In this document: positions 34,005-44,564 of the stretch, one piece after another | How positions within the stretch are numbered: position 1 is the first letter of the stretch | Layout of the letters: each line of letters opens with the position of its first letter | From: Klebsiella quasivariicola | GTDB taxonomy: Bacteria > Pseudomonadota > Gammaproteobacteria > Enterobacterales > Enterobacteriaceae | Reading direction: 5' to 3' | Length of the DNA stretch: 64,000 bases | NCBI RefSeq assembly: GCF_002269255.1 | Contig: NZ_CP022824.1 | Span: 124,001 to 188,000 of the forward strand | Translations under genes and position numbers: made by a program | The notes under the pieces: model-generated | What the model saw: only the letters and a program-made list of their open reading frames with translations | What the model was told of the DNA's origin: nothing | Databases searched by the model: none

Positions 34005-37000
34005 TCAGTCACCCCCGAGGGTTTTCTCGCGGTTCAGGTCGCGCACCATGTCCCGCTCCACAGCCTGCAGACGCTCACGCTGCAGACTTTCTGAGGCCAC
34101 CTGCTGAATCGCCGCCTCCTGGCGCCGGAACTGAGGATCATCCGGTAGCGTCGTTTTCTCCGGGCCCGGCCGGTCACGCTCCAGTCCGCGGATGACATCC
34201 CCGATAACCTCTTTCACCCGGTCCGCCGGCTCACCGGCTTTACGCGCCTCCCCGGCCACTTCCCGGGCAGTCTGTTCCGCCTGTTTTTCCATTTCCCGGC
34301 GCTGCTGCTCTTCTGCCGCCCGCTGCGCCAGTACCTCTGGCGGGAGGATAATGTCAGCCCCGGCCTGCGGTACCGGACCCACCGGCGCCGGATCAGCCCA
34401 TACCCGCCCGCCGGTGATGGCCCCGGGGTTCCAGGGGCGGTCATCACCGGCCAGCCGCACCACCACCCCGGTATCGGGATTGTCGCGGGCCATTCTGACC
34501 CCCTCCCCCATATTCCCGGCCAGCAGGCTTTCACCATTGCGGCTGTTCTGCAGCGCCACGAACCGGGCGGCATCATTGCCCATAATCCGTCCCTCTCCGC
34601 CGATGGCCTCCAGCCGTCCGTCCCTGTCGGTCAGCGGGCTGAGCCAGATACCGGCGGCTTTCCCGTTCTTATCGAATGCCGGCAGCGCCACATGCGGCTG
34701 AGGGTACTTTTTCCCCGGGGAAATGAATTTTCCCGGTGAATTTCCCTGTGCCAGACCGGACTGCTGCAGGGCTGCCCGGCCAGCGGCGGTTTCATCCAGT
34801 GGCCTTGCCCGCCCGAACAGCAGATCGGCGCTTTTCACCGCCCGGTCGTTACGGGGTTCCAGAATATCGTGCGCCGTCGCTTTCTCAGGTGAATGCTTGA
34901 TGGCCTTTATCCAGCCCTCACGGCTGTCGGTGTAAACCTGCACATGCTGTTTCATGCGGGATAAAGCGACATAGGCAGACTCAAAGCTGGCCATCTGTTC
35001 CCGACCACCGGCCACCCCTTCCAGCGCGATGGCATACGGTTCGCTGGCCCCCTGGGCGCCGTGGGCGGTGATGGCGTAGGCGAGGTCGATATGCTGCTGC
35101 GCCTGATCCGCCTTCGGGGTCAGCGTGCGGGTGGTTTTGCCATCAGACAGCGTGACACTGTCACCCGAAACAGACTGCACCTCCCAGATACTGTTGGCCA
35201 CATAGCCGCGCTCCAGGTCACTTTTGCTGAAGCGCATTCGGTCCCCCTGAGACACGGTGATCTTTTCCTGGCGATAAAGCGTCACACCTTCAGCAGAGGC
35301 TTCACGGGGAGAGATATATCGCTCCTTTCCTTCACTGTCTGTCAGGGTGATCAGCTGATTATCCTTATCCACTTTGCTGATACGGTGGTATACGTTATCA
35401 ACCAGCGCCACCGCCTCCTTGTGAGCCGTCCAGGTCGACAGTTTGCGCAGTTCACCGTCACGGATGTTGCTCGTGACCAGCACCGGCAGGGTGATTTCCT
35501 CTTTGCCGGTTTCCCCGTTCTCCCGCCGTGCGTCATGGATCAGACTGTTCAGCGCCCGCCGGTCCTTATTCAGATGGGTGATAATCAGCGTCTGCGACTG
35601 TGCCTCCGGGGTCCGTCCGGTATAGTCCTTCACCAGCGCCTCGTAGAGCGTCGCGGGCTGACCTGCCGGCAGGGTTTCCCCCTCGCTCAGCGCCTTTTGT
35701 ATCGCCTTTTCCTGCGCCGGCGTGAATTCCACCACAGAACTGCCCGGCGCCCAGACGCCTTCTTTTCTCGGCACCTGCTCCGGCGTGACCTGCTCGATGG
35801 TGGTCAGGGCGCGGTGCACATCCCGCTCAATCAGGCTGTAGACCGCCGGTCGCAGCTCAGGCACCTGGCGCACAATCTCTTTCATGATGGCAACGTCGGC
35901 GGCGCTGCGCTGCTGCATGAGCCTGAACGGCTGGCCCGGCGCGATGGGCTGCAGCTGGTCGTTATCCCCACTGGACACCGCCCGTCCACCGCCGGCGACG
36001 ATGAGGGAGTGGGCTTTTGCCATATCGGCCAGCCCCACCATTGAGCTCTCGTCGAGCAGGAACAGGGTGTTGCTGAAATCGGGTGTCTGGCCATTGCGCT
36101 GCAGCAGCTGCGTGTCGTGGAGGAACGACGCCGTCGTGCGCGCATCCACGCCAGCACTCTGCATTTCCCCGACCGCGCGATGCGTCGGCGCCAGACCGAT
36201 GACGCGCGGACGGGTCTCTTCCGGCAGCAGACTGATGGCACTCATGACTGCCCGGAACTGGGTGGTTTTCCCCACCCCGGCATACCCCTGAACCACCGTG
36301 AACCGGTCCGTGCTTTCCAGAATCATCCGGGTCGCCGCCCGCTGTCCGGCGGTCAGGTCCGTCATCAGACTGGCCGGTACGCGATCCATCAGGGGGGCCA
36401 CCGCGTCTTTACCTTCCAGCACGTGGGTCAGGATGCTTTTTTCGGCGTCCCAGGTCTGACGGGAAATCAGCAGGTCATTGCCGTGGCCGTGCGCCACCGG
36501 TACATTCAGCAACTGCCCCGACCTGATTTGTGCCTGAATGGTCGTGTCGATGTCCGCCATCGGAACCTTCCCGCCCCCGGTTTCCAGCGCTGTCGCCAGC
36601 AGCTGGGGCCGGGAGAAGGTCAGTTTCTCACTTTCAAGCAGCGGGATGGCCAGGTGAATGGCCTGTTCTGCCGGGGTACGCAGTCCGGCCTTCTGCTGCG
36701 CAATGGCCGCATCCAGGTCCGTCTCGCCGGATCGGGTCTTCAGCTGCTCTGAGACCACGCTGAAGGCGGTATGCCGCGACAGCTTCTCCGTCGTGCGAGC
36801 CGCATCCTGCGCCGAGTACAGACGGAGATGACTTCCGCTCTGCGCCAGCTGGTTGAGGGTGGCGTTATCCAGCTCACGCTGCGTCACCGACGCAAAGACC
36901 GTTGCCGTCTCGCTAACCGACCTGCCGGGACTTTCCACCCAGCCGTGGCCGATTTTAATCCCGTCAAACACGCCCGCGCCCACGGCCAGGGTCTGCGTGG

Positions 37001-39263
37001 TTTTCTGCCCCGGACGCTGTACCGTCAGTTGCCCGTCCTCCACTTTCATCACCGTGATGCTTTCCCCGCCCTTCAGGCGTGTGTCCGGTATCTTCCCGAG
37101 CACCGCCAGACGTTCCCCCTCGGCCACCGGCAGTGTCTCTGCCCGGAACAGCGTCCACTGGCTGTCGACCGCGGAAACCTTCAGATCCAGACGGACCCCG
37201 TCCCGGTCTTTCAGGGTCAGCATATTGCTGCTCGCGGTCACCCGGTCAATGACAAAGCGATCGTGCGTCCGGGTCTCCGGATCCCAGCGTTCCATCACCA
37301 TCCCCTCCCGGTAATAATCCCGCACGCCCCGGCTTTTGCTGTCCAGCCACACCGGCGTCAGGGCTGTAATGGTCGTGTCTTTCTCACCCAGCACCCCCTC
37401 ATGTCTGAGGGAGTCACGGATAAGGCCGTTGAGTACGCTCTGTTCACGCGCCCCGCTGATTTGGGCCACGCTTTCCTGCCCTTCACGCACGCTGACGGCA
37501 AACTCCTGTGCCAGCCGGCTGTAGCGTGCGCCTTTATCCGGTTCACTGATGATGTCGGCGGTGGTCTGATGGCCACCCTGCCAGCGATACGTATTCACGC
37601 CGCTGTCCTTCAGCACCGTCAGCGCGCTGCCGGTCCCGCTGCGCTTCCCGCTGTCGGAGAGCAGGACCTGCACGTTATGGCGCATCGCGCCATCGAGCAG
37701 GGAAATCGTTTCCTTCAGGCTCAGCTTCTCCGCCTGATCCACGATGAGTGTTCCGCCCGGAATAAACGCCGTTCCGTCCTGCAGGGCGGATTTACCGGTC
37801 ACCGTCTCCCCGGCCAGACGCACATCCCCGGCGAGAAAATCACGTGAACGGTTATCGGCCGCCAGGATATGGACGTCGCGCCCCTGCTCCCGGGCCATCA
37901 GGGTTAACTCGGCCACCCGCTCCCGCTGGCCGGTTGCACCGCCCTGACCGGAAACGATACCCATGACCGGGCGATCCTGCGCCAGCACGCTGACGGCATC
38001 GCTGAAAGGGACCTGGCGCACCACAGACGCATCGGGCGTGACGGAGACATGATTCTGGCGCTGCACCTCCTGACTCAGGGCTTTGACGGCGAGTTCATCG
38101 AGAACGTGGATATTTGAGGTGAACAGGCCTTTCTCGCGATCGAGAGGGATAAGCTGCTCCCGTTCAATGGCGGCATCGATACCGGCTCTGGCCAGCTCAA
38201 ACACACCGTCCTTCGCCTCCAGCTGGCCGACCGTGCGTGCCAGCAGGTCGGCATACGTGAACTGCACCTTGCGGTCGCTGAGACCGGCAATCGCTTTCGT
38301 CACCACATCCGTGATATCCGGACCGTCAGTGTTCACCGGCGCGGCAGGTGCACGTGCCAGCTCTGCGGCTCGCGCATCGGCGGCCTCACGGTACCCCCGG
38401 ATGTCAAACCCGGTCTCCTTCAGCGTGTTCATCCACTCCACCATCTTCTCTGCCGGATCGATGGCTTCTTTCGACTTGCGGGTATCGAGCGCGGCCACAT
38501 CCCGGGACTTCAGGGAGGCATCGGGTCCTGCAGCCTCCCGGAGCTCCTGACTGCGCGTGGAAAACGACTCAACCGGCACGCCCTCCATCTCCCACATGCC
38601 ATTCTTACCCGCATCCACTGTCTTGTAACCCATAGACTCAACATCGGCCCTGAGAGAGTTCTGGTATATCTTTCCCAAAGCGATGCGGTTGGCCAGTATG
38701 TTTTCGGAAAACCCGGTTTTACCGACGGTATCGCTGGCCAGCGTCTGCCATTTATCGCCGTTCTGTGTCGCATTGATAACCACGCTGTGCGTGTGTATCT
38801 GTGGGTCCTGAGCGCGCGATGTATCGTGGTTAAAGCGGGCAATAATCAGATTCCCGGTCAGGACCGTTTCAGAAACGCCATCTCTCTTTACCCGTGTGGA
38901 GGCAAGGGACTCCACCTGGTTAAGAGCTACTGTCACCGCGCGATTATGAGCATCGATAAGACGCTTATCGCCGCCCAGCATAGCCAGCATCGATACACTT
39001 TTCGGTGCCGAGAAGGTCAGGTCGTAACCGGGCCGGTGCTTATTCACGCCATCCTGTATCCGGGTCAGGTCGCTGCCATCAGGTAGTTTTCCCTGCAGAA
39101 GCTCCGTGAAGACCTGCTTGTCTACCTTTCCTTCAAGACCAAGCGCTTCCGCGCCTTTACCCTGCCAGCGCTCGTCCATACTCCCGATAACGTAGTAATT
39201 ATCCTTGTCCGTATAGTAATTACCGGCACTGCCAGCTGATTTAACCTGGCTGAAACTAAGCAT
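34005..39263 (-). CDS. traI: TraI conjugative relaxase-helicase
   Basis: A 1752-residue protein, the usual size of F TraI. The N-terminal relaxase has the tyrosine cluster Y16, Y17, Y23 and Y24 (GNYYTDKDNYYV) and the histidine triad in FNHDTSRAQDPQIHTH. Further on there is a degenerate RecD-like domain and then the active helicase with Walker A QGYAGVGKTTQ and NTLFLLDESSMVG. It nicks oriT, covalently binds the 5' end and unwinds the transferred strand. The start overlaps the traD stop by one base. It is intact; oriT is outside the window. Confidence 0.96.
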   Translation of the reverse strand: MLSFSQVKSAGSAGNYYTDKDNYYVIGSMDERWQGKGAEALGLEGKVDKQVFTELLQGKLPDGSDLTRIQDGVNKHRPGYDLTFSAPKSVSMLAMLGGDKRLIDAHNRAVTVALNQVESLASTRVKRDGVSETVLTGNLIIARFNHDTSRAQDPQIHTHSVVINATQNGDKWQTLASDTVGKTGFSENILANRIALGKIYQNSLRADVESMGYKTVDAGKNGMWEMEGVPVESFSTRSQELREAAGPDASLKSRDVAALDTRKSKEAIDPAEKMVEWMNTLKETGFDIRGYREAADARAAELARAPAAPVNTDGPDITDVVTKAIAGLSDRKVQFTYADLLARTVGQLEAKDGVFELARAGIDAAIEREQLIPLDREKGLFTSNIHVLDELAVKALSQEVQRQNHVSVTPDASVVRQVPFSDAVSVLAQDRPVMGIVSGQGGATGQRERVAELTLMAREQGRDVHILAADNRSRDFLAGDVRLAGETVTGKSALQDGTAFIPGGTLIVDQAEKLSLKETISLLDGAMRHNVQVLLSDSGKRSGTGSALTVLKDSGVNTYRWQGGHQTTADIISEPDKGARYSRLAQEFAVSVREGQESVAQISGAREQSVLNGLIRDSLRHEGVLGEKDTTITALTPVWLDSKSRGVRDYYREGMVMERWDPETRTHDRFVIDRVTASSNMLTLKDRDGVRLDLKVSAVDSQWTLFRAETLPVAEGERLAVLGKIPDTRLKGGESITVMKVEDGQLTVQRPGQKTTQTLAVGAGVFDGIKIGHGWVESPGRSVSETATVFASVTQRELDNATLNQLAQSGSHLRLYSAQDAARTTEKLSRHTAFSVVSEQLKTRSGETDLDAAIAQQKAGLRTPAEQAIHLAIPLLESEKLTFSRPQLLATALETGGGKVPMADIDTTIQAQIRSGQLLNVPVAHGHGNDLLISRQTWDAEKSILTHVLEGKDAVAPLMDRVPASLMTDLTAGQRAATRMILESTDRFTVVQGYAGVGKTTQFRAVMSAISLLPEETRPRVIGLAPTHRAVGEMQSAGVDARTTASFLHDTQLLQRNGQTPDFSNTLFLLDESSMVGLADMAKAHSLIVAGGGRAVSSGDNDQLQPIAPGQPFRLMQQRSAADVAIMKEIVRQVPELRPAVYSLIERDVHRALTTIEQVTPEQVPRKEGVWAPGSSVVEFTPAQEKAIQKALSEGETLPAGQPATLYEALVKDYTGRTPEAQSQTLIITHLNKDRRALNSLIHDARRENGETGKEEITLPVLVTSNIRDGELRKLSTWTAHKEAVALVDNVYHRISKVDKDNQLITLTDSEGKERYISPREASAEGVTLYRQEKITVSQGDRMRFSKSDLERGYVANSIWEVQSVSGDSVTLSDGKTTRTLTPKADQAQQHIDLAYAITAHGAQGASEPYAIALEGVAGGREQMASFESAYVALSRMKQHVQVYTDSREGWIKAIKHSPEKATAHDILEPRNDRAVKSADLLFGRARPLDETAAGRAALQQSGLAQGNSPGKFISPGKKYPQPHVALPAFDKNGKAAGIWLSPLTDRDGRLEAIGGEGRIMGNDAARFVALQNSRNGESLLAGNMGEGVRMARDNPDTGVVVRLAGDDRPWNPGAITGGRVWADPAPVGPVPQAGADIILPPEVLAQRAAEEQQRREMEKQAEQTAREVAGEARKAGEPADRVKEVIGDVIRGLERDRPGPEKTTLPDDPQFRRQEAAIQQVASESLQRERLQAVERDMVRDLNREKTLGGD

Positions 39264-41572
39264 CAGAAGTTCCCCCCAATCTCGACATCATCCTGCTCAT
39301 CGTGGCGGTGGCTGTGGTTGATATTGACTTCCTCACGCCGCTGCATATCCCGCAGTGTCTGCTCATCAGCCCAGGCGTCATACGCCTGCATGTCCTCGAT
39401 GACGCCGTCCTTGTTCATACCGGCCGGCAGCATGTCCTGCCCCTGCTCTGCGGACTGCTGCGCCAGCTCCTGTTCTGTCCCGCCTGCAGCTGCAGCAGGG
39501 GTACCGGCAGAGGATGCTGTTGCGGCAGCAGCGGCCGCTGCGGCTGCTTTTGGTTTGATCAACGGTACGGTCGTGACCCGCAGGACGGGAGGCTCAGCTG
39601 TCCTGGCGGAGGGTTCCGCTGCCGGCATCTTCGTTGTCGCCGGCGCTTTTACCGGTGCCGGAGATACTGTCACTTCTGCTGGTGCAGGCTGACTGACCGG
39701 CTCAGGCTGTTCACCGGCGTGACTGTTTGTATCAGCGGTCCCGGATGCCGGCGCATCCGGCGTGAAAAGTGCCCTGGCAAGACTGCCTTCAGCTTCCCGC
39801 GCTTCAAGCAACGCACTGAGCCGCGCATCCACCCGCGCATCGAGAGTGCGAGGAATAAATCCCTCGGCAATTTTCGGACGCGGCTTGTATTTGAGGGCCA
39901 GTTTCACGGCCGGATACGGCCCGGGCAGCGTGACATAGCAGGACAGGTCAGGCAGCGTCTGAATATCGGAGTAACTGACCAGCGTTTCCCGCTCTTTTTC
40001 TTTCCCGGTCGATACACCATCACGCACCGGGTCAGCACCGTAGGAGTACTGCTCACTGGCCTTGAGGATTTCCTTCTCACCAATTTCACCGGCAGCAAAC
40101 TCCGCAATCTCCTTACTCGGGGAGCGGAAGAAGGCCCGGGTGTTCATCACGTCAAAGAGCGTGGCGGCAGGCTTGACGCCATAGATATCTTCCAGCTGGG
40201 CATAGGACTGAATACCGAACACATAACAACCACCAAATTTACGCGCCTCCGGGAGGATTTCGACCAGGTCCGGCAGCTTGTGCAGCGTGGGGAGCTCGTC
40301 GGCGAAAATCCACACGCGCCGGTTACGGTTCTCCCCCATCGCCAGCAGGCCGCGGATAGCAATTGACAGCCACATCGAGATAACCGGCTTCAGGGAAGCA
40401 TGGGTGTCAGCGTTGGAGGAGATAAACAGCCAGCCATTGGGTCGGTCCTCACGGACACCGCGCATCCAGTCCCGGATAGTGAACGGCTCGCCGTTCTTCT
40501 CAATGCCCTGCAGGTAGCGAATAGCCTTGACGTAGTTGGTCAGCACGGCACGAATGGAGATGGCCGTTTTCTCAATTTTCTCTTCAACCAGGTTCGCTGC
40601 CGGCGTGTTCTGCAGATAGGCGCGCAGCTTGTCGATTTTAATGGACAGCATGGTATCGACCAGCTTCTCGTAGCTGCGATCCTTGTCTTCACGCATCAGG
40701 TACGCGCCTTCGGCAAAGATAGTGCGACCGGAGCCCTGCCAGAACGGGTCTTCTTTGGTACCCATCGGGATAAGGGTGTTGGAGATGTTGTCGAAGTCCG
40801 GCAGCGTCAGGCACTCTTTCCACAAATCCCAGGCCGCGCAGCGCGAATCCAGCGGGTTGAGGATTTTATCCAGTGACGGGTCATAATAGCTTTTGACGAA
40901 CTCACAGGAGCGATCATAAATGATGGCCATATCGCCACGTGCACGCACGTAGTTCAGTAGCCGGCGGATCACTTCTGATTTACCGGAGCCTACGGTACCG
41001 TGGAGGCAGAAGTTCTGGATTTCGGAGTTTTTAAGAATAGGCAGATCGCCAATTTTAATATCGGAGGCCATACCATCACGCTTCATCTGGCGGGCCACTT
41101 CTTTGGGCTTATCGGAAAGCTGGCGCCCGCCGGTATTCTCATCCTCACTCTGCTGTTTCCCCTGGCGGCCCAGCACCCAGCTGGCGATGAAGAACGTCAC
41201 GATACAGATAACAAGAGAAACCACGGCTGCAAAGACGAAACTGGTCCACAGCTGCTCTCCGCACCAGATAGTATATTTATCAGCCAGGATTTGTTCTGAG
41301 GTATATTCCAGCGACTGGCCGTAATACTGAATGGTGTATACCGGCTGGGAACGAATAATATCGCGCATCGGACCCAGCGTCGTACACCACCAGTATACGC
41401 AGCCGTTCACAAAGGTTTGCCAGCTGAGCCGGTACATCAGCATCAGCCCGCACAGCACCCAGAATAAAATAAACAGCACGTAGAAAATAATATTGGCAAT
41501 CTGACCAAACATGCGAAAGCGCATATTGGCGATCTGACCGCCCTGCGTCATATCTTTGGCATTGAAACTCAT
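39263..41572 (-). CDS. traD: TraD type IV coupling protein
   Basis: A 769-residue hexameric ATPase at the inner membrane that links the relaxosome to the secretion channel. It has two N-terminal membrane helices (IIFYVLFILFWVLCGLMLMY and FVFAAVVSLVICIVTFFIAS), Walker A HGTVGSGKSEV and Walker B RRVWIFADELPTL. The C-terminus is rich in Ala, Pro, Thr and Gln, with a run of nine alanines, and ends in an acidic tail DEQDDVEIGGNF, the part that contacts TraM in F. Confidence 0.96.
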   Translation of the reverse strand: MSFNAKDMTQGGQIANMRFRMFGQIANIIFYVLFILFWVLCGLMLMYRLSWQTFVNGCVYWWCTTLGPMRDIIRSQPVYTIQYYGQSLEYTSEQILADKYTIWCGEQLWTSFVFAAVVSLVICIVTFFIASWVLGRQGKQQSEDENTGGRQLSDKPKEVARQMKRDGMASDIKIGDLPILKNSEIQNFCLHGTVGSGKSEVIRRLLNYVRARGDMAIIYDRSCEFVKSYYDPSLDKILNPLDSRCAAWDLWKECLTLPDFDNISNTLIPMGTKEDPFWQGSGRTIFAEGAYLMREDKDRSYEKLVDTMLSIKIDKLRAYLQNTPAANLVEEKIEKTAISIRAVLTNYVKAIRYLQGIEKNGEPFTIRDWMRGVREDRPNGWLFISSNADTHASLKPVISMWLSIAIRGLLAMGENRNRRVWIFADELPTLHKLPDLVEILPEARKFGGCYVFGIQSYAQLEDIYGVKPAATLFDVMNTRAFFRSPSKEIAEFAAGEIGEKEILKASEQYSYGADPVRDGVSTGKEKERETLVSYSDIQTLPDLSCYVTLPGPYPAVKLALKYKPRPKIAEGFIPRTLDARVDARLSALLEAREAEGSLARALFTPDAPASGTADTNSHAGEQPEPVSQPAPAEVTVSPAPVKAPATTKMPAAEPSARTAEPPVLRVTTVPLIKPKAAAAAAAAATASSAGTPAAAAGGTEQELAQQSAEQGQDMLPAGMNKDGVIEDMQAYDAWADEQTLRDMQRREEVNINHSHRHDEQDDVEIGGNF

Positions 41573-41698
41573 GGCACTAATCCGTCAGTAAAGTATTAGG
41601 GTCGGAAGGACAAATTAATCAGCGGAAATACACCGGCACAAAACAGGATTACAGTCATGCCCGGATCCATTGATGGCCAGGCCGGATACTGACTTCTA

Positions 41699-42388
41699 TT
41701 AAGAGGTTATGCAGAAGGTATAGCCCTCTGAGCCAGGGCAGTGCCCGCCTTTAATATACGACTTCGCCACCTGCCGTCCGGCCTCATCGACCAGGGCATA
41801 CAGTGTGGATGGCAATGTTTCAGTCGTGTACTGCAGGCAGACGCAGTAGCATTTCACCGGATGTTTAATCATATCCGGACGTTCAAACCAGCCGGTTGAC
41901 GGGAAAATCCGTGTGCCGAAGAGCCTGTCAGAAGGAAACTGAGTCTGCACGGACCAGGCAAACACGTCGTCAGCGCTGTCGCGGCGATTGACGCCGGGGA
42001 TATACAGATTTTCTGCTTCGCGGACAACACGGGAGGCAAGAGAGGACAAGGCGGAGTCATCCGTGCTGGCCGGGCCTTCCACACATATGGAAAGATGGAA
42101 GTATTCCGGTTTGCTCTGTACTTCTGGCTTTGCATCGGAAATAACTGACGCCGTGTTTCGCTTACGCTCCACGGAAGACGTCATTATTTTTCGGAAAAAG
42201 ACACCTGCGATGAAAACAAGCAGAAGAATAACTAACGCGCTGCAGATATACATGATGTGGTCACTGAAGAGAGAACAGACCTCGCGATGTGACAGGGAAT
42301 CAATTCCCCCCGCTGCAGGATGTGGGTAAATATCGCCAGGCATCAGTTCATGTGTATCAAGAGACCTGACAGGCACAGATATTGTCAT
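41699..42388 (-). CDS. hypothetical membrane-anchored protein between traT and traD
   Basis: A 229-residue protein with one membrane helix near residues 47-66 (YICSALVILLLVFIAGVFF) and a soluble, probably periplasmic domain (YFHLSICVEGP, NLYIPGVNRRDSADDVFAWS, KCYCVCLQYTTETLPSTLYAL). No equivalent exists in F itself at this position. It is co-directional with the transfer genes. Function unknown; a role in exclusion or channel assembly is conceivable from context only. Confidence 0.7.
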   Translation of the reverse strand: MTISVPVRSLDTHELMPGDIYPHPAAGGIDSLSHREVCSLFSDHIMYICSALVILLLVFIAGVFFRKIMTSSVERKRNTASVISDAKPEVQSKPEYFHLSICVEGPASTDDSALSSLASRVVREAENLYIPGVNRRDSADDVFAWSVQTQFPSDRLFGTRIFPSTGWFERPDMIKHPVKCYCVCLQYTTETLPSTLYALVDEAGRQVAKSYIKGGHCPGSEGYTFCITS

Positions 42389-42997
42389 AAATAACCTCTG
42401 TTCAAATAAAGACGAAAAGACTCCGCCGAAGGCGGCAACGCCTCACAGATGCACAAATAAATTGCGCAACTGTTCACCGTTTAGATGTAGAATTAACTGA
42501 TTATTTGACGAATGAATTCTGACACGCCGGAAAGGTGATGCCAGTCTGGTCCGGAGTACCCGGGCCGTGGAATAGAACGTTTACAGGATATTAGCGATCG
42601 ATTTTGCCAGCTGGTCTTCAAGAACAGGCTGGGCTTCAGGGAACTTGAGGTTAACTTTATTCGCGTTAGAGACGACGCGAGTCTGGTATTTATGCTGATT
42701 ACCCGTTTCAGTACTTGTCTGCACTTTTGCTCCGGATGTTCCCTGACGTAATACGGCCACGTTATCAGTCTGAACCTGTGTTTTGGTTCTTTCCGCGATC
42801 TGTACATCGGTGATCATGGTGTAGTTCACATCTTCCACCATCGCGTCAGCCGCCATTACGACCAGACCGGCTGCAAGCCCTACTCCCAGGGTTGCTCCCG
42901 CGGAACTGGAGTTGTAAGCGGTAATCCCCGCCCCAAGAGCGGCGCCTGTCACAGCGCCCTCATAACCCCGGCTTAACCAGCCCTGAGACTCACGAAG

Positions 42998-44054
42998 GGC
43001 TTTGTTGAATAAATCGAACTTTTGCTGAGTTGAAGGATCAGATCACGCATCTTCCCGACAACGCAGACCGTTCCGTGGCAAAGCAAAAGTTCAAAATCAC
43101 CAACTGGCCCACCTACAATAAAGCCCTCATCAACCGTGGCTCCATAACTTTCTGGCTGGATGATGAAGCTATTCAGGCCTGGTATGAGTCAGCAACACCT
43201 TCTTCACGAGGCAGACCTCAGCGCTATTCTGACCTTGCCATCACGACTGTGCTGGTCATTAAACGCGTGTTCAGGCTGACCCTGCGGGCTGCGCAGGGTT
43301 TTATTGATTCCATTTTTGCCCTGATGAACGTTCCGTTGCGCTGCCCGGATTACACCAGTGTCAGTAAGCGGGCAAAGTCGGTTAATGTCAGTTTCAAAAC
43401 GTTCACCCGGGGTGAAATCGCGCATCTGGTGATTGATTCCACCGGGCTGAAGGTCTTTGGTGAAGGCGAGTGGAAAGTCAAAAAGCATGGCCAGGAACGC
43501 CGCCGTATCTGGCGTAAGCTGCATCTCGCCGTTGACAGTAAAACACATGAAATCATCTGCGCTGACCTGTCGCTGAACAATGTGACGGACTCAGAGGCCT
43601 TCCCGGGTCTTATCCGGCAGACTCACAGAAAAATCAGGGCAGCATCGGCAGACGGCGCTTACGACACCCGGCTCTGTCACGATGAACTGCGCCGCAAGAA
43701 AATCAGCGCGCTTATCCCGCCCCGAAAAGGCGCGGGTTACTGGCCCGGTGAATATGCAGACCGTAACCGTGCTGTTGCGAATCAGCGGCTGACCGGGAGT
43801 AATGCGCGGTGGAAATGGACAACAGACTACAACCGTCGCTCGATAGCGGAAACGGCGATGTACCGGGTAAAACAGCTGTTCGGAGGTTCACTGACGCTGC
43901 GTGACTACGATGGTCAGGTTGCGGAGGCTATGGCCCTGGTACGAGCGCTGAACAAAATGACGAAAGCAGGTATGCCTGAAAGCATGCGTATTGCCTGAAA
44001 ACACAACCCGCTACGGGGGAGACTTACCCGAAATCTGATTTATTCAACAAAGCC
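42998..44054 (+). mobile_element. IS903 (IS5 family), complete, with target duplication
   Basis: Exactly 1057 bp with 18-bp ends GGCTTTGTTGAATAAATC and their complement GATTTATTCAACAAAGCC. A perfect 9-bp direct repeat, CTCACGAAG, flanks it on both sides, so this is a simple, recent insertion into traT. Confidence 0.97.
43075..43998 (+). CDS. IS903 transposase
   Basis: A 307-residue DDE transposase of the IS903 group. The GTG start (VAKQKFKITNWPTYNKAL) gives the family length. Catalytic motifs are HLVIDSTGLKV, ASADGAYDTR and RRSIAETAMYRVKQLFG. It lies in the opposite direction to traT. Confidence 0.95.
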   Translation: MAKQKFKITNWPTYNKALINRGSITFWLDDEAIQAWYESATPSSRGRPQRYSDLAITTVLVIKRVFRLTLRAAQGFIDSIFALMNVPLRCPDYTSVSKRAKSVNVSFKTFTRGEIAHLVIDSTGLKVFGEGEWKVKKHGQERRRIWRKLHLAVDSKTHEIICADLSLNNVTDSEAFPGLIRQTHRKIRAASADGAYDTRLCHDELRRKKISALIPPRKGAGYWPGEYADRNRAVANQRLTGSNARWKWTTDYNRRSIAETAMYRVKQLFGGSLTLRDYDGQVAEAMALVRALNKMTKAGMPESMRIA

Positions 44055-44564
44055 CTCACGAAGGTCCATTTTATCGGCCTTGAGCACATTCGCCTGGATC
44101 CAGTAGCCCGCCGTATCGGGGTTACTGACGACCTGATATCCCTTTGAAGTGACAGCGCTGGCAATTTTTGCCTGCAGGCCACTCATATCCTTATCGGAGG
44201 TATTTTTGATTTGCAGATAAACCGTCTTATTATTTGAAGGTTCCAGCCAGATTGTTTCGCTCATCTGGGTTTTTACCCAGATTTCTCTTTTTAATGGCGG
44301 TTCCCATTGCACTACATCCAGATAACACCAGCGCAGAGCTGACGACCATAACAGCCATGACTTTATTAAGCTTCATCCTGAATCCTTGTGACAGAATCAA
44401 TACGAGTGAATACACATTCTCTTATCATTTCGGAATGCGCATTCACTATATACGAATTTTAAACGAGATATAAAAACTAATTACAGCCTGAGAAACCAAT
44501 AATAACAAAGGAAACTTTTAGCCTGTTAACAAACTACCATAATTGATAGGTTGCATCTGGATGA

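Larger units (their letters stand above)
42581..44376 (-). pseudogene. traT: traT, surface exclusion lipoprotein, broken by IS903 and a frameshift
   Basis: The start region encodes a lipoprotein signal (MKLNKVMAVMVVSSALVLSGC). After STAIKKRN-like sequence (GTAIKKRNL) near 44275, two bases are missing and the frame shifts, continuing as VKTQMSETIWLEP. An IS903 then interrupts the gene with a 9-bp target duplication. The remainder (GATLGVGLAAGLVVMAADAM to QLAKSIANIL) is intact. Removing the IS and restoring two bases gives about 243 codons, the normal TraT length. TraT forms outer-membrane rings that block mating contacts. Confidence 0.92.

Noticed and set aside
35061..37847. Two plus-strand open frames of over 320 codons inside traI
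   Set aside because: They are shadows of the high-G+C traI gene, lack family features and have no plausible start signals.
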